Shown: piece after piece, positions 20,828 through 32,384 of the stretch
How positions within the stretch are numbered: the first letter of the stretch is position 1
How the letters are laid out: every line of letters begins with the position of its first letter
NCBI GenBank assembly: GCA_037176885.1
Contig: JAWWNJ010000123.1
Location: forward strand, 620,001-684,000
From: Favolaschia claudopus
Taxonomy: Eukaryota > Basidiomycota > Agaricomycetes > Agaricales > Mycenaceae
Direction of reading: 5' to 3'
DNA: 64,000 nt
Translations under genes and position numbers: made by a program
The notes under the pieces: model-generated
Told to the model about the DNA's origin: nothing
Databases searched by the model: none
What the model saw: the letters and a program-made list of their open reading frames with translations, nothing else

Positions 20828-23800
20828 TCAAGTTAGCCGACACCCACTAAATTCTAATACCCCGGTCTCCCATGTCCAGTCTTTCGGGAGTCTATCCGCA
20901 TTTTTTAGAACGTTCTTCCATGTACTCAAAACAAGTTTTTTATCGATAGCCTTGCTGCCATATTTAACAGCGTTTGTCATTGCGCAGTCCATTCCGAGGC
21001 GGTTGTTGATAGTCTTACACCAGCGATTCGTGATTTCCCGGTTCGAGGCGGGGCCTTTTGCATTGATGACGCGTTCATTTCTGAGCCTCCATATCAGGTG
21101 TGCAGACTCGGAGACGAGAATGCGGAAGAGGCGCGTCGTGCCCGCGTCTTTTCGCTTGATGGCTGCGCATGCCATGATTTGTCCAACCGTTGGCGGCGGT
21201 AGGTCCGCGCCGGTCTTGAGCTTCCATAGCTCGCTCGCGAGGTTCCACACGGCTTGTTGGCCCGGTGCGTCGCATTTTGTTAGGATGTGTTCCATTGACT
21301 CTGTGGTGCCACATTTGTTGCAGGTTTCCTTTTCCTCGTGGCCGGGCATGTCTTTCCAGTGCAGTCCGACTTTATATCCTCCGTGAATTAGCATCCAGAG
21401 GAAGTATCTCGCACTCCTGGATAGATCCTTGTCCTTCGTCGACTTCCAGATAATCCCCTCAGCCGGTAGATCATCGGATGGATCAGCGGTTGCTTCTTGT
21501 GCATATTTCATATTCTTTTTGGTCTGTCCGCGGTCCAGGAGCTTCTTGTAAGTTGGCTTGTTTCTTTTAAATTTTTGGATGAACTTATATGCCTTTGATT
21601 GAGTCATTGCTTGAAGTTTGGCTCCCGGCAGCAAGAATCTCGTATCAGGTTGTACTTTGATCTCGTCTTCATCAATCTTGTTGCATCCCTCATTCGCGAG
21701 TTTGTCCGCCGCTTCGTTTCCCTCGTTTCCAGCATGGCCTTTGACCCAGGTGAGTGTGGTCTCGGCCTTGCGTCTGCGTAGTTTGGTCACGATTGTCCGG
21801 ATTAGGCCACCATTTTCGATATTCATAAAGCCCTCGTCTTCGTTCCTTGTGAGATATCGGGTCAAGGCGTCGATGGAGGTCTTAGAGTCGCTGTATATTA
21901 TCAGCGGTGCGTTTAAAGGGCATTTTTCTACTGCTTCTTTGATCGCGATTAATTCTCCGACATTGTTGGATGGTTTTAGGTGTTTGGGGATGCGTATTGC
22001 TTGGTTCCGCATGTCACCCGGGCCGTAATATACGCCTGCGCCCGCGCGCGCGTTTGCGCCGCCGTTGTTCATTGCCGAACCGTCTGTCCATACTCTTACT
22101 GGTTCACCCTGGGGGTCGTGTTGTGTGTTTGGAGCCGAATCTCGCAGGTTTCTAGGGGATGTGTTCGTGAAGATGCGGAATGTGTCCGCTATCGTTCCGT
22201 GGGTTGTTACTCTGTGATTGAATATTGCTGATTCCTCATCAGCTTCTACCCCGTCATCTAACTCATTTTCATAGTCCTCGGGTTGCGGCTCTCGGGGGTC
22301 CCACTTCTCTTCGAGTGCGTCCAGTAATTCTCGTGCTCGGCTGTAGCATTGGTGCGGGTTCTTGCAGTGTGTAATGGCCTTTGTAATCTGGCATGTTGCA
22401 CACCTACAGGACTTGTACGGTCTGTGGCGCGGTGCGTCCATCTTCTGACCGAGGTTTACTGCGTCTTTGACTAATTTGAGGCGGTGATTTACCTGTAGGC
22501 ATTCTACTATCTCGACATCTTGGTTATACAGGGATCTTGTAGCGTATGATTTGCGGTGGTACCAAATTGGCATCGAATTTTGGATCTCACGGGATACCGC
22601 AATAGCGTCCATTTCCAGTCCGTTCTTGCGGCCGGATTTAATCATGTCCGAGAGGTCTCTTCCAATTTCTGGCACCGATACCTTGGGGAGCCACGATTGG
22701 AGGTATGCATTCATTCTTAGACCTTCGCTTACGTTTTCATTACTGCCGGGGATTTTGTGGGCCAGGATCTCATCTGCTACAAAACACCACAGGGGGCGGT
22801 CGGGTCCAAAATTCAGGTAAGTTTTTAGCCAGGTGACTGTGATGGCTTCGTTCCGCGCTACAATGTCTAATAGGTTCTTTCCTCCCATCTCCGCCGGTGC
22901 GTAAACAGTTTCTTTATTAACGGTGACATTCGTCTTGTTACCCCATAGGAATTGTCTAATTCTCTTTTCCAGTTTCTTTTCAACCTCTTTAGGCATACCT
23001 TGGACCGTTGCGAGGTATTGAGTCATCCCGCCGACTACCATCAGAATGATAAGGCGGCGTCCTTCCATCGTGCGGTGTCCTAGTTCCCATCTTTCAAGGG
23101 CGGCATCGATTTTCTCGAGGGTTCGTGCCCAGGTGCCGACTTGCTCTATTTTGTTTCCAACCCACGCTCCTAAGGTGCGTATTGGCTCTCCGTCCCTGGA
23201 AATTTTAATATGTTCCGGGATTATTGTTCCGTCGATTCCGTTCACGAATCGGGTCGCGAGAACTCTATCCCTATGGTCAATCGCACCTATTGGGATCATC
23301 TCGGTTTTGCTGATGTTGAATTTGGCGCCATCTGCAACACACCACTCGTCCAGGACCTCAAGGAGGTCGCTAAAGTCATCCCCGGCGTCGAGGTATACCA
23401 TTGTGTCGTCAGCGAATAGGGTAGCTATCAGTTTTTCTTGTTTTCCTTTTATCTTGAAGCCTTTAAGGTCTGATTGTCTCAGTGATTCAGCCAGTGGTTC
23501 AATAGCGAGGTCAAACAGCAGGCATGACAGGGGATCTCCCTGCCTAACACCTCTTGTAACACGAAACGGGTGTTGGCTCTTCTCGCCGTTGACAACAACG
23601 TACGTCCACGCGTCACTATACAGCGCCTTTACAGTGTTGATAAACTCTTCTGGTATGTTGTAGCTTGCTAGCGTGCGCCACAGGTAGTCGTGTTCTATCT
23701 TATCGTATGCTTTCTCTTGGTCAAGCGCCACAATAACCCCGTTTCTCTCGGTGGCTTCAGCGAGTTCGATGACACGCTTCGTGAGCCATATCTGGTCGCG

Positions 23801-24626
23801 GATTTGTCTACCGGGTACGAAGCCCGCCTGGTTGGGGTGTATAAGGTCTGGGGCCACCGCTGCGAGCTTCAGGGTCAGGGCTTTTGTGAAAAGTTTGTAG
23901 TCGGTATTTAGCAGCGATATTGGCCTGTAGTTTGCAATGTCGGACTTATCATTTTTCTTATACAACGGGCACATCCAGCTCTTCGAGAAACCAGTTCCTG
24001 TGATCATACCGTGAGTCTCGATATCGTTGTACACTCTAAGCATCGTTTTGAGGATGTTAAAGGCGAGTTTGTCGTTATGTACATCCGTCCGGTATCGATC
24101 ATCTAGGATTCTCCATACTTCATAGGGAATTCCATCGAGCCCTGGCGCCTTGTCCTCATAGGTGAGTCTGCGTTGAAGTATTTCTTTTTGTTCTTCTGTT
24201 ATTTTCCTTGCTGTACGTCCTATCACCGTCCGTATCTTCTCTTCCCGCACCTCGGGGGGGACTTCCGGTCGTACTGACTGCAGGTTGTCGTGGTAGTCTC
24301 TGGCCAGCGATGCCATTTCCTTCGAGTTTTTTTTGTATAACGGTGCCGTTGGGATGTATTCCTTTTTTCAGTCTGTGTATCAATTCCCTCGGTTTGCTTG
24401 GTTTATTGATCATTGACCAGTAGCGACTAATGGTTTCGCCTTCGAGTCTATTCCGAACTTGGGCGGTGAGTCGGGCAGCCTTGAATCTTTTCCTCTCGAG
24501 CTCAGCTAGTTTTTCAATCAGTACGGCTCCTGAGAGTCTACGTTCTTCTTCGGTCAGGTTAGCGTCGGCGTTGATTGTTCCAATTTTGTCTTCGAGGGCC
24601 GTTCTTGGCCATACTATTGTGCCCAA
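20828..24626 (-). pseudogene. LINE reverse transcriptase / RNase H polyprotein, one frameshift
   Basis: The main frame (24316-20828) is 1162 codons long. The RT has the fingers motif APGLDGIPYEVWRIL, GRQIRDQIW, the QEKAYDKIEHDYLW Asp and the palm box FADDTMVYLD. RNase H I follows with VWTDGSAMNNGG (Asp), NNVGELIAIKEAV (Glu), IIYSDSKTSIDAL (Asp) and VKGHAGNEGNEAADKLANEG (His, Asp). A C-terminal CCHC reads CNKCGTTESMEHILTKC. The upstream 100 codons (24626 to ~24320) are in another frame, and the switch falls in an A8 run near 24330 on the minus strand; one A fewer restores continuity. The RT plus RNase H arrangement fits fungal Tad/I-type LINEs. It is otherwise undamaged and thus fairly young. 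Confidence 0.85.
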
Positions 24627-24659
24627 TGGGTATGAATTCTCCCATTGGGTCAGAATTCA

Positions 24660-25357
24660 CGATTTCCTGCTCCCTCTCTTTACTTTTTGCCCCAGAAATT
24701 TCCGGCATGTATTCTACTACGAGTAGTATCAATGCATAATTCTACCAAAGGGCTTGAGGATTCGTGAAGAGGAAGGTATTGAAATATGTTTACCGGGACA
24801 TCAAACTCAGTGATCCCGCGACATATCCCAATGTTCTGACCTACCTCTTCACTGTTTAAATCCGGGAAACTTGGAGAGAGCCCATATAATAGCATACTAC
24901 AGTGGTGGCAAATAGAAATTGCCGTGGCTTTTTGGCCAACATCTTGCTGTATACTTCACCGAATGACCTGAAATAAAATGTAGAGATAGATATATGATAC
25001 CTCTGTACTGCTTAGAACACTCAGTTATATATTACGCCCTGACAATGCATCAATAACAAGACAGTTTCTTATTATTGCCATATCTGCAAAGACTCAATGT
25101 ATCCTCAGCAAAAAAGTGTCACAATAGGATGAAAGTACTTGAAAAACAGTCCAGAGGCATGCCTTAGCTATCGTGTGTAGCATACAAAAAAATCTAAGCA
25201 AACGGAACAGATTCGAGGTTGCAACAGAGGATTCCGCAAGCCCTGTGTTTGATGGACTTTGAAGCAAGCCCTTCATGAGAAGTGCCCGGCTTGCCCGGGC
25301 CGGAACTGCGCGGGCTTGTTCCGAACCTAGCTTTTAATGAGCTTTTTCGTTTCTGAA
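24660..25357. other. gene-free stretch
   Basis: No ORF, repeat or motif can be supported here. Confidence 0.3.
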
Positions 25358-25913
25358 TGGTGGAGAGCGTGGGAACCCCGTACCCTGATGTAAGCAGCCC
25401 ATGTGACGGTGGGAGGTTCCAAATCTCGAGGTTCGGAACAAAAAATTATTTATTTTAGCCTTTTTTGAGGGCTGGGAGCCCTTACCCCTACCTACTTACA
25501 CGTGCTAAGATCTTCGAAACGGTCCTTAATATGTACTAGACTCCCCTTTGTTGCTGCCGAGCTGCCCACAACATGACCAAAGCATGTACCGGGGCGGGCC
25601 GAGGTGGCAGTGCTGTGGCAGTGCATCACAAATCTTTCGACAGATTTTTGGAAAACGCGCCGCTTGACGGGAAAACACAATTGCAACACTTCCTGGAAAA
25701 TGTCACACTAATGTCACACCCGGTTATATCCTTTCTCCTGAGGCTTTTCTGGTCAAAACTCTTCATAGAATGTCATCTACTGCTCTGTAACTTCCATTTC
25801 TATGAAAAACCTTGGCCCTAAGTGGCCTGTGGCTGACGGTATAAATGCGTGACAGATTACACTGTGACTGCTGACATAAGGGTGCGGGGTTCCCACGCTC
25901 TCCATCTTAATAG
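25358..25913. mobile_element. TIR miniature element (GGAGAGCGTGGG family)
   Basis: Inverted ends begin GGAGAGCGTGGGAACCCCG at 25364 and mirror at 25870-25905, ~36 bp with three mismatches. Fragments of the same family lie inverted at 27822-27975 and 28995-29325. No coding capacity; the target duplication is unclear. Confidence 0.6.
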
Positions 25914-26030
25914 TGTGGTAATTGATGGACCTGATGGCTGATTCATATCAGCTAGCCGCGTTTTCGTTTTCGATTTTTTCGTTCAATCCGGGCAGTGAAT
26001 GAGCTGTCACATCAATGATAGAAGACCGCG

Positions 26031-26907
26031 ATGCAGACGGCAGCCACGTCCGCGTCGTCTTCTTCCACATCGATGGCCAAAAAAACTCATCTTTGTCCCG
26101 TCTGTTCTCGTGGCCTCAGCACAACCGGTCACCTCGCTCGACATGCCCGCATACATACCGGAGAGCGGAACCACAGATGTCCGTTTCCGGGTTGCGACAC
26201 GCGGTGCTCAAGACGAGATAACTTGCGGCAGCAGCGAGTCTCTTTCTTCTCTCATCTGTTGGTTGTTAAATAGATGATGTAGTTATCGAACTCATTTCGC
26301 CCTCGGTTCCGAGTTGAGGCGTAGATCTGCAATCAGCAGCAGGTCACTCTCAGCGCTTGAAATGCTTCCGAACGTGCTGAGACGGCGAGGGGGTGTCAAT
26401 CATACTTTAACACTGCCCACGGCAGAGTCGGTGGTGTCGGGCTCCTTGGAACCAAAAAGCCATGTACAGCACCACTTCCCAGGTACACACTCCTGTCGCT
26501 TCGCTGCTTCCCAGCTTATGGAGACACAAATCCCCCTCCACCAACCAGTTTCGAAGTCGTACGTGGAGTCGCACACGGTTGCAGACACATTTGTTCCAGT
26601 ACTCAGTACCCTCGAGCGCTATACTCTCGACGCGCCATCCATTGTCATAAGTCAGGTGCAAGCGCAAGAACAGTACAGCAATGGATTTTCCACCGAGTAT
26701 ATGGCGGGCGCGGGATATCAGCAGGCCGGCCCAATGTACACCTTGCCTAAAGCTTGCGCCTCGTCCTCTGCACAAGCACGATCGTTTGCTACTGCTTCTT
26801 ACGCAGTGAATTTGGGTGCCGTACCTTCAACAGCGTGCTATTATTCTCAGGCATCAACCTCCTCCTGGGCGCGCTCATTTCCTAGTGTCACGTTCCCGTA
26901 TCCGTAG
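26031..26907 (+). CDS. C2H2 zinc-finger transcription factor candidate, two exons
   Basis: Exon 1 (26031-26233) and exon 2 (26283-26907) give 275 residues. Finger 1 is CPVCSRGLSTTGHLARHARIH (C-x2-C-x12-H-x3-H). Finger 2 is CPFPGC...NLRQ in exon 1 completed by H-YRT-H from exon 2, giving C-x4-C-x12-H-x3-H only if the 49-bp intron 26234-26282 is spliced as GC-AG (GCGAGT...GTAG). Using the GT four bases downstream instead yields a stop and loses both histidines. The TGERN linker between fingers is canonical. The remainder is Ser/Pro/Tyr-rich, as in activation domains. The start is the ATG followed by QTAATSAS. Two-fingered proteins of this layout are common fungal DNA-binding factors; the target is unknown. 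Confidence 0.75.
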
Positions 26908-27175
26908 CACTGTCCTCGGGCCCCACCTCGACTTGCACCTCTGGGGCGTTCCCGTTCCGCTGTCCCGCATCGGTGCATCCCTGAAATCGGGCTACACATC
27001 TGAGCTCATCAGGGACAGAATCATTCCTTCGGCGCACCGCAGCATTAAGCAAATGGAGCAGGTTTGGTCTTGGTTTTATGGCGGTTATTCTTCACCCAAT
27101 GTCCTAAACTAGCTTTATCACAGTTCCAATGAAAAAGACATAGTGTAGGCTGGGAGGACCCCCGACAACCACCTA

Positions 27176-27817
27176 TGATGCCTGCCCGCGAAATTTTCGA
27201 TTCGGATAAAACATGCCCAAAAATTGCGCGCACCCTGCCCGGATTCGGATAAGAAATCGACCATCGACGACGCCAACCCTGCCCCACAATTCGGATAAAT
27301 CATGGAGGCTGGGGGTAGTGTTGCCGGGAGCTGAGCTGAGTCGAGCTCCACCTCGAGGTAGCTCGGCCAAAAGAGGTAATGGCTGCCTTTTCCGGCCTGA
27401 TATCATCACAAATTACCTTTTTGGAGCGAGCTACCTCGAGGTGGAGCTCGACTCAGCTCAGCTCCCGGCAACACTAGCTGGGGGCCAAGGCTGGTTCAGA
27501 TTCGGATAAAAGATACCCGAGACTCTTTCGGGAATCAGGTGCGCAAAATTCGGCAAGCGCACCTCAAAAAGCGAAGAACAGCATTCAAACTACATGACAA
27601 GCTTCCGCATTACTCAAAGGAGCTAGAGGAGCCACCCAGACGCGTCAAGAGATAAATTGCGAATTTTTGCGATTTTAGCCGATTTTTTTAGGCCTGGTTC
27701 ACCGTCCGGATAAAGCATCGACCTCTTGAAAGGCCTGGTTCGGATTCGGATAAGATCTTCCCCATTTGAGGTCCGGATAAGATGTCCCAAATCCCAGATT
27801 TTTTGGGGCAGGCATCA
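27176..27817. mobile_element. TA-inserting element with repeated CGGATAA motifs
   Basis: Ends are TGATGCCTGCCC... and ...GGGCAGGCATCA, with TA on both sides (27174-27175 and 27818-27819). TTCGGATAA or TCCGGATAA occurs about seven times inside (near 27203, 27242, 27292, 27503, 27715, 27745, 27773). It is split by the hAT-like miniature at 27316-27476. No ORF. Confidence 0.65.
27316..27476. mobile_element. 161-bp hAT-like foldback with 8-bp target duplication
   Basis: Perfect 50-bp inverted arms start TAGTGTTGCCGGGAGCTGAG. GCTGGGGG flanks both sides exactly (27308-27315 and 27477-27484). The 61-bp centre is non-coding. Confidence 0.9.
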
Positions 27818-27821
27818 TAAG

Positions 27822-27975
27822 ATGGAGAGCGTGGGAACCCCGCACCCTTATGTCAGCAGTCACAGTGACATTTGTCGCACGTTTATAGCGTCAGCCACAG
27901 GCCATTTGGGGTCAAAGTTTTACATAGAAATGAAAGCTACAGGACAGTAGATGACATTCTATGAAGAGTTTTGGC
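27822..27975 (-). repeat. fragment of the GGAGAGCGTGGG element
   Basis: Matches the right-hand ~165 bp of the 25358-25913 element in inverse orientation. Confidence 0.65.
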
Positions 27976-28258
27976 TAAAAGAGCTTATTAGCAACCGGTG
28001 AAAAACGAAATTTTACGCACAAGAACGTCATCCAAAAACCACAAGTGGAGCAGCACTTTTTCACCGTTCCAAGAAAGGAAACAACGTGCCGATTCGTGCC
28101 GCATCGCTTGAGTTGCCTTTCTGAGCGACTTCTATCAGCGTACACGCTCACTACTCTACTCGCCGTCCTGCGAGCCTCTTGGAACGACGAGCAACAAGCT
28201 CTACCTTTCGCGGAAGCGTCCTACTTCGTCATGATCGCCACTCTGGAGGAGGAATGGC

Positions 28259-28841
28259 CAGAAGTGTGGGAGTGGGACTCGGGTAAACCCCGGATAAAGG
28301 CCGATAGTGGGACTCGGATGCTCGGATGTTGAGATTCGAGCTCTGATAGTGGGACTCGGCTTGCCGGCACATCAGTAACTATGATCTGAATCATTTGCAC
28401 GTAATTAGCATAAAAAACACGCCCCGACGCTTTAAAATATTCCTGGCTCCACGCAGTGGGCCCCCGCGGCGAGCGGCAGCACCACGCAGTGGGCCTAGCG
28501 GCGAGCGTCAAGGGGGGTCCGCGGGGGTCTCCCCCGCGCTACATGAATTAAATTTACGGAGTAAACAGCAAAAAAACTCGAGTTAGTGAGTAGAATTAAT
28601 CAAATATGCCGTCAGGCCAAAGGAGGGGGGTCTGGGGGGAACCACGTTCCCCCCAGGAAATTTATTAGTACAGAAACTACTGTAGAAAGACATTAAACAG
28701 ATAAAATACACTCCTCGGCTCTTAATGCCGGGGATTGATGAACATTTGATTTGCTGATCGCCAGTTGATTGCAGTTGATGCAGAACCGATCAATAGTGGG
28801 ACTCGCTTAAATAGCCGAGTCCCACTCCCACACTTCTGGCA
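28259..28841. mobile_element. TIR element with repeated GTGGGACTCGG words
   Basis: Ends CCAGAAGTGTGGGAGTGGGA... and its inverse at 28811-28841. ATAGTGGGACTCG recurs at about 28305, 28346 and 28793. It contains two copies of a CCACGCAGTGGGCC word (28449, 28480). No ORF or clean target duplication. Confidence 0.5.
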
Positions 28842-28994
28842 TATACTCACTCTGGAGCGGGGAACGGCCATGCGCCTGACCGCATCTCTCGATGACGTCT
28901 TCGAGGTTTTGCATGTTTGGAGCCTCCGTTTTTCACTGATCTCGCTTAGTTTTTCATGTATATTTTGAAAAGCACCGGCTGCTAATAAGCTCTA

Positions 28995-29325
28995 AAAAGT
29001 CCAAGGGAGGAAAGATATAAAGGGTGTGACATAGGTGTGACACTCTTCGGGAAAGTGTTGCAATCTTGTTTTCCCAGCGAGCGGTGCGTTTTCGCAAAAT
29101 TTGCCCAAAGATTTGGAATGCACCGCCACAGCACTGCCACCACGGCCCGCCCCGGCACATGCTTTGGTCATGTTGTGTGCACCTCGGTAGCGTCAAAGAG
29201 GGTGTCCGGTGGCTGAATATGCACAGTAGCAACTGTTTTGAGGGGACCAGCAACCTTGCAGTTAGAGATGGGGCCTATCAGCCCTCAAAAAAGGCCACAA
29301 TAGATAATTTTTTCTTCCGAACCCA
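28995..29325 (-). repeat. internal fragment of the GGAGAGCGTGGG element
   Basis: Inverse, diverged match to 25435-25745, including CATGACCAAAGCATGT / ACATGCTTTGGTCATG. Confidence 0.6.
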
Positions 29326-29342
29326 GTTCAAATTTTTTTCTC

Positions 29343-29561
29343 CAATAGAGGGTTTGCGAAGAGCCATTGGAGCCATTGAATGGCTACCGATTTCCGCATT
29401 AGGAAACTTTGATGGTTTGAACTTTTATGTCGAAGTCAAGAGGAGCTGCCTGGGATGAAATCTAGATGCTCAGACTGGGGGTAGCTTTCGTCAATACGCC
29501 GGAATTCGGACAGTTGCGTAGCCATTAGCCATTCAATGGATGCATCGCAAACAGGCTAATG
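29343..29561 (+). mobile_element. MITE, GTTTGCGATG family, copy 1
   Basis: Inverted ends CAATAGAGGGTTTGCGA... and ...TCGCAAACAGGCTAATG. The same element lies inverted at 63168-63386. No coding capacity. Confidence 0.6.
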
Positions 29562-31250
29562 AATCTGTTGGACTCCTTTTCCTCATATTGAAAGGATTTG
29601 GACGCCAGTTCCCTAAGGGCAGATCGACGGCGTGTAGGATGCAAAGTGAGCACCGAGGCGAGTCCGTTTAACACTTATTCCCCTCCCCTCATGCCCCTTC
29701 TCTCTCTCACGTACAATCAACCGTACCTGGACTCTCGCTCCTAGAGCTTTTCGCCCCATGAACCATACCATACTCTCACATACCATACTCTCAAGTTTGT
29801 CCCAACATGATCATGTTCTCATGGCCTCGCATTTACTCGTGCCGTGTCCACACCTACTTTGTTGATATACTCATCATGACTACTCGTACCTACCACAGTA
29901 CCTACTATTAGCTACACAGAGGCGCACAGTAGCGACATATGCCCTAAAGGGCATGAAACGTTACTTAATAAATTGCAAGCTTCCCCATTCATCGGTATAG
30001 GGCTCCGGAATGCAGATCCTCGTTGCCGCTTCAACATTGCTTGAAGCTTCAACCTCATGGATAGATATGTCCTACCTATATAGTATGTGTAGTTGCTCAA
30101 TGGATGTGCTCCCTCTTTTCTTTCTCTCCTCTATAACGTGTATTTTGGTATTTCTTACACTTCTTAGTGCTTGCTACTCAAGTGCTACTTGCAGGCTTAA
30201 GCTTGTTGCAGCTGATTTTTTTTAGCGCTTAGCATTAGCACTCAACATCAGCTTAATTTTCCACATTATCTTCTGTTACTGCATGTATGAGCCAGATCAA
30301 TCAGTCAATGCTTTCTATCAAGCAAAATTAAATTACTGTAAATAGGTCTACGCCTCCAAATACTCCACAGCGCATATGAAATGCAGCTCAGGGGCAAGAG
30401 CGTGTCAATCGCATTCTGGATAGCCCTGTACACCGGAGATTGCCTGTACAGCAATGAAATTTTGTTCAGGTTTAACTGGAATGGCCAGCAACTTCAGCTT
30501 ACACCTCGCACAGCTGGCCGAATTGCTGAGATGCAGAACACTGGGAATAGCTGGGAATGCTGGTATTTTAGCAGGACAGAATGAAGACCAGGATATGCAA
30601 AGTTCACCTCCGTCACCAACATGTAGACCTCAAGGTTCAGAGCCACCTCCGGTGCAGCAGAATCCTGTACAGCCAGCGCAAAATATACTAACATAGTACA
30701 GAAACAGGGAAATGCTCAACCCAATGCTCAAGCTCGAAAAAAAGACCAGTTGCTAGAGAGGCACATCCTGAGAATCTTGACCTCTGCTATACGCTGGCCT
30801 AGACTGAAGCAAGCTTCCCCTCCTATGTGGACCATTGTCCGCATACATCATATTAAATTGATTCCATCATCATCATGTCCCAGATCATCGCTTAAGGGGG
30901 TGTAGTGGAGGTGCGGTGAAGGACCCCATATATTGAGTAACATTCCTTGTCTTGCACCTTGGTGTAACAGTTAGTAATGGGGATCCATTTTAGTGCATGT
31001 CCCGCGTTCGAATCCCACTCCAGTTAACAATTAAATACCTTGTCTTAAGCCAGTCAGTAGTTTAGTTACTTCACGTTTGTGACTTTGAATTTGAATGGTT
31101 TCAGGAAAGTGAAGTCGTAGTGGGCCAATAATCTATATAAGAACCAAAGACTTCGTGTCTGGGTGGGACAAGACAAAGGAACATTCGTATTGGCTGACCG
31201 CTAACAAAATGCCGTGCGCCCCACTTGGTGCGTCATTTTGTCGAGATGTT
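29562..31250. other. gene-poor stretch with a tRNA-like sequence
   Basis: 29990-30090 shares blocks with 60490-60670. At 30954-31022 TTGGTGTAACAGTTAG and CGCGTTCGAATCCCA resemble polymerase III A and B boxes, but the arms do not pair well. A GGGGG followed by TGTAGTGGAGG at 30896-30910 looks like a polypurine tract and LTR start without a partner. Confidence 0.3.
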
Positions 31251-31621
31251 GATTTCGTGCCCCATGCTCCACGCCATCTCTCTGCACGATGTCAATTCAC
31301 TCGATGCTCAACCATGCCCGCGACAACGGCCCGTCTTCGCCCATTGCTGCCCAAGACGCCCTCTATGACTCAGCCAGATCCCTTTTTGCTTAGCAGAACA
31401 ATGGAGCGCGAGGGGAATCTTGGAGAGCTGAGTGCAATCAACGGTGCACCTGTGGGGATCAGAGCGAGCCCAGTTTCAAGAAAGAGTCGGAGTCAGGTCA
31501 GCAATTCAAAAGGATGTTGGCATGCCGGACCTGTTGAAAAGGAATTTTTCCTTAGTCCGAGTCTGAACGGCGTTCAGCGGGCCAAAAAAGACGGAGGAAG
31601 AGAGAAGCAAAGGAAAAATAG

Positions 31622-32147
31622 AATGATGGTCGTTTGGTACGCAAGACTTGCAATCTGAGCTACATTGTGGACTTCGCACTGATTTCGCGAGCACAGTCAG
31701 GCATTGGAAGACCTGTAAACTTGACACGATCATTGGCTCAACGAGCACGCCGGCAACGAGAGCTCGCTGGCGATATTGAGGATCTATTGGACATCAAGGG
31801 ATATAAAGGTTGTCATAGGTCTCGAGCGCAAACGCTACGGCGGAGAGTTGAACAAGGGGAACGAAGGTTAAAGTCATATCCTGAATGCGGTACGTGTCCA
31901 CCCAATTGGAGCTGTATTGTCTGCTTACTGTTTGTTCCTCACAGATCCAACTCAGGCATTAGATCAAGCCTTCGACCACGAATACGATGTCAATCAGCCT
32001 CGCCGCAATGACCGATATCGGGAAAGTTACCGAAGTAGGATGCTTCGGTATGAGGATGAGGTTCGGCGAGGTGTTTATGCTGAGGAACAACGACGGGAGA
32101 TGATGCTTGGATGGCAACAAATTTCCCCAGGCATTTCAACATCGTAA
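31622..32147 (+). CDS. hypothetical spliced gene, basic helical protein
   Basis: Exon 31622-31889 encodes a basic region including RSLAQRARRQRELAGDIEDL. A 55-bp intron (31890-31944, GTACGT...CACAG) joins in frame to exon 31945-32147 (DPTQALDQAFDHEYDVNQPR..., rich in Arg/Glu/Tyr), ending in TAA. The true 5' end is unknown: a stop at 31619-31621 closes the frame, and a further exon may lie in the open frame at 31155-31658. No domain recognised. Clean splice signals are the main support. Confidence 0.4.
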
Positions 32148-32327
32148 ACGGCTTAAGAATCAGATGAGATTTTTTGCATTGTATTTACTATATGTAAGAA
32201 ACCAAGCCATTTGAGATGGAGTGAGCTCGCACATGGGGCCGCGAGGAGTCGACCGAAGGTCGGCGACGATCGGCATGCACTGACATAGGGCAAAAAGCGG
32301 AATCCCATGGCGAAGCATGGGCTCACT

Positions 32328-32384
32328 TATACGTTTGAACGACTCTATCTTCAAAAGAGTATATAAAGTCTTGTTACGAGACTA
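32328..32384. mobile_element. 57-bp TAGTCTC-family micro-element
   Basis: GGGCTCACT occurs immediately on both sides (32319-32327 and 32385-32393). The right end reads GTCTTGTTACGAGACTA, 13 of 17 bases like the family terminus, and the left end has a diverged CGTTTGAACGACTCTA. It consists of little more than two ends. Confidence 0.6.

Larger units (their letters stand above)
20542..24650 (-). mobile_element. 5'-truncated non-LTR retrotransposon (LINE, Tad/I-like)
   Basis: It runs from a poly(A) tail at 20542-20571 through a 256-bp 3' UTR and the RT/RNase H ORF. Coding sense is lost at about 24650, where a stop appears, so the ORF1 and endonuclease domains are missing, as expected from incomplete reverse transcription. 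I could not find a target-site duplication. Confidence 0.8.

Noticed and set aside
23046..23663. 205-codon plus-strand ORF within the LINE
   Set aside because: Antisense to the conserved RT domain.
30954..31022. tRNA gene from A- and B-box-like words
   Set aside because: T-arm and acceptor do not pair; kept only as a note.
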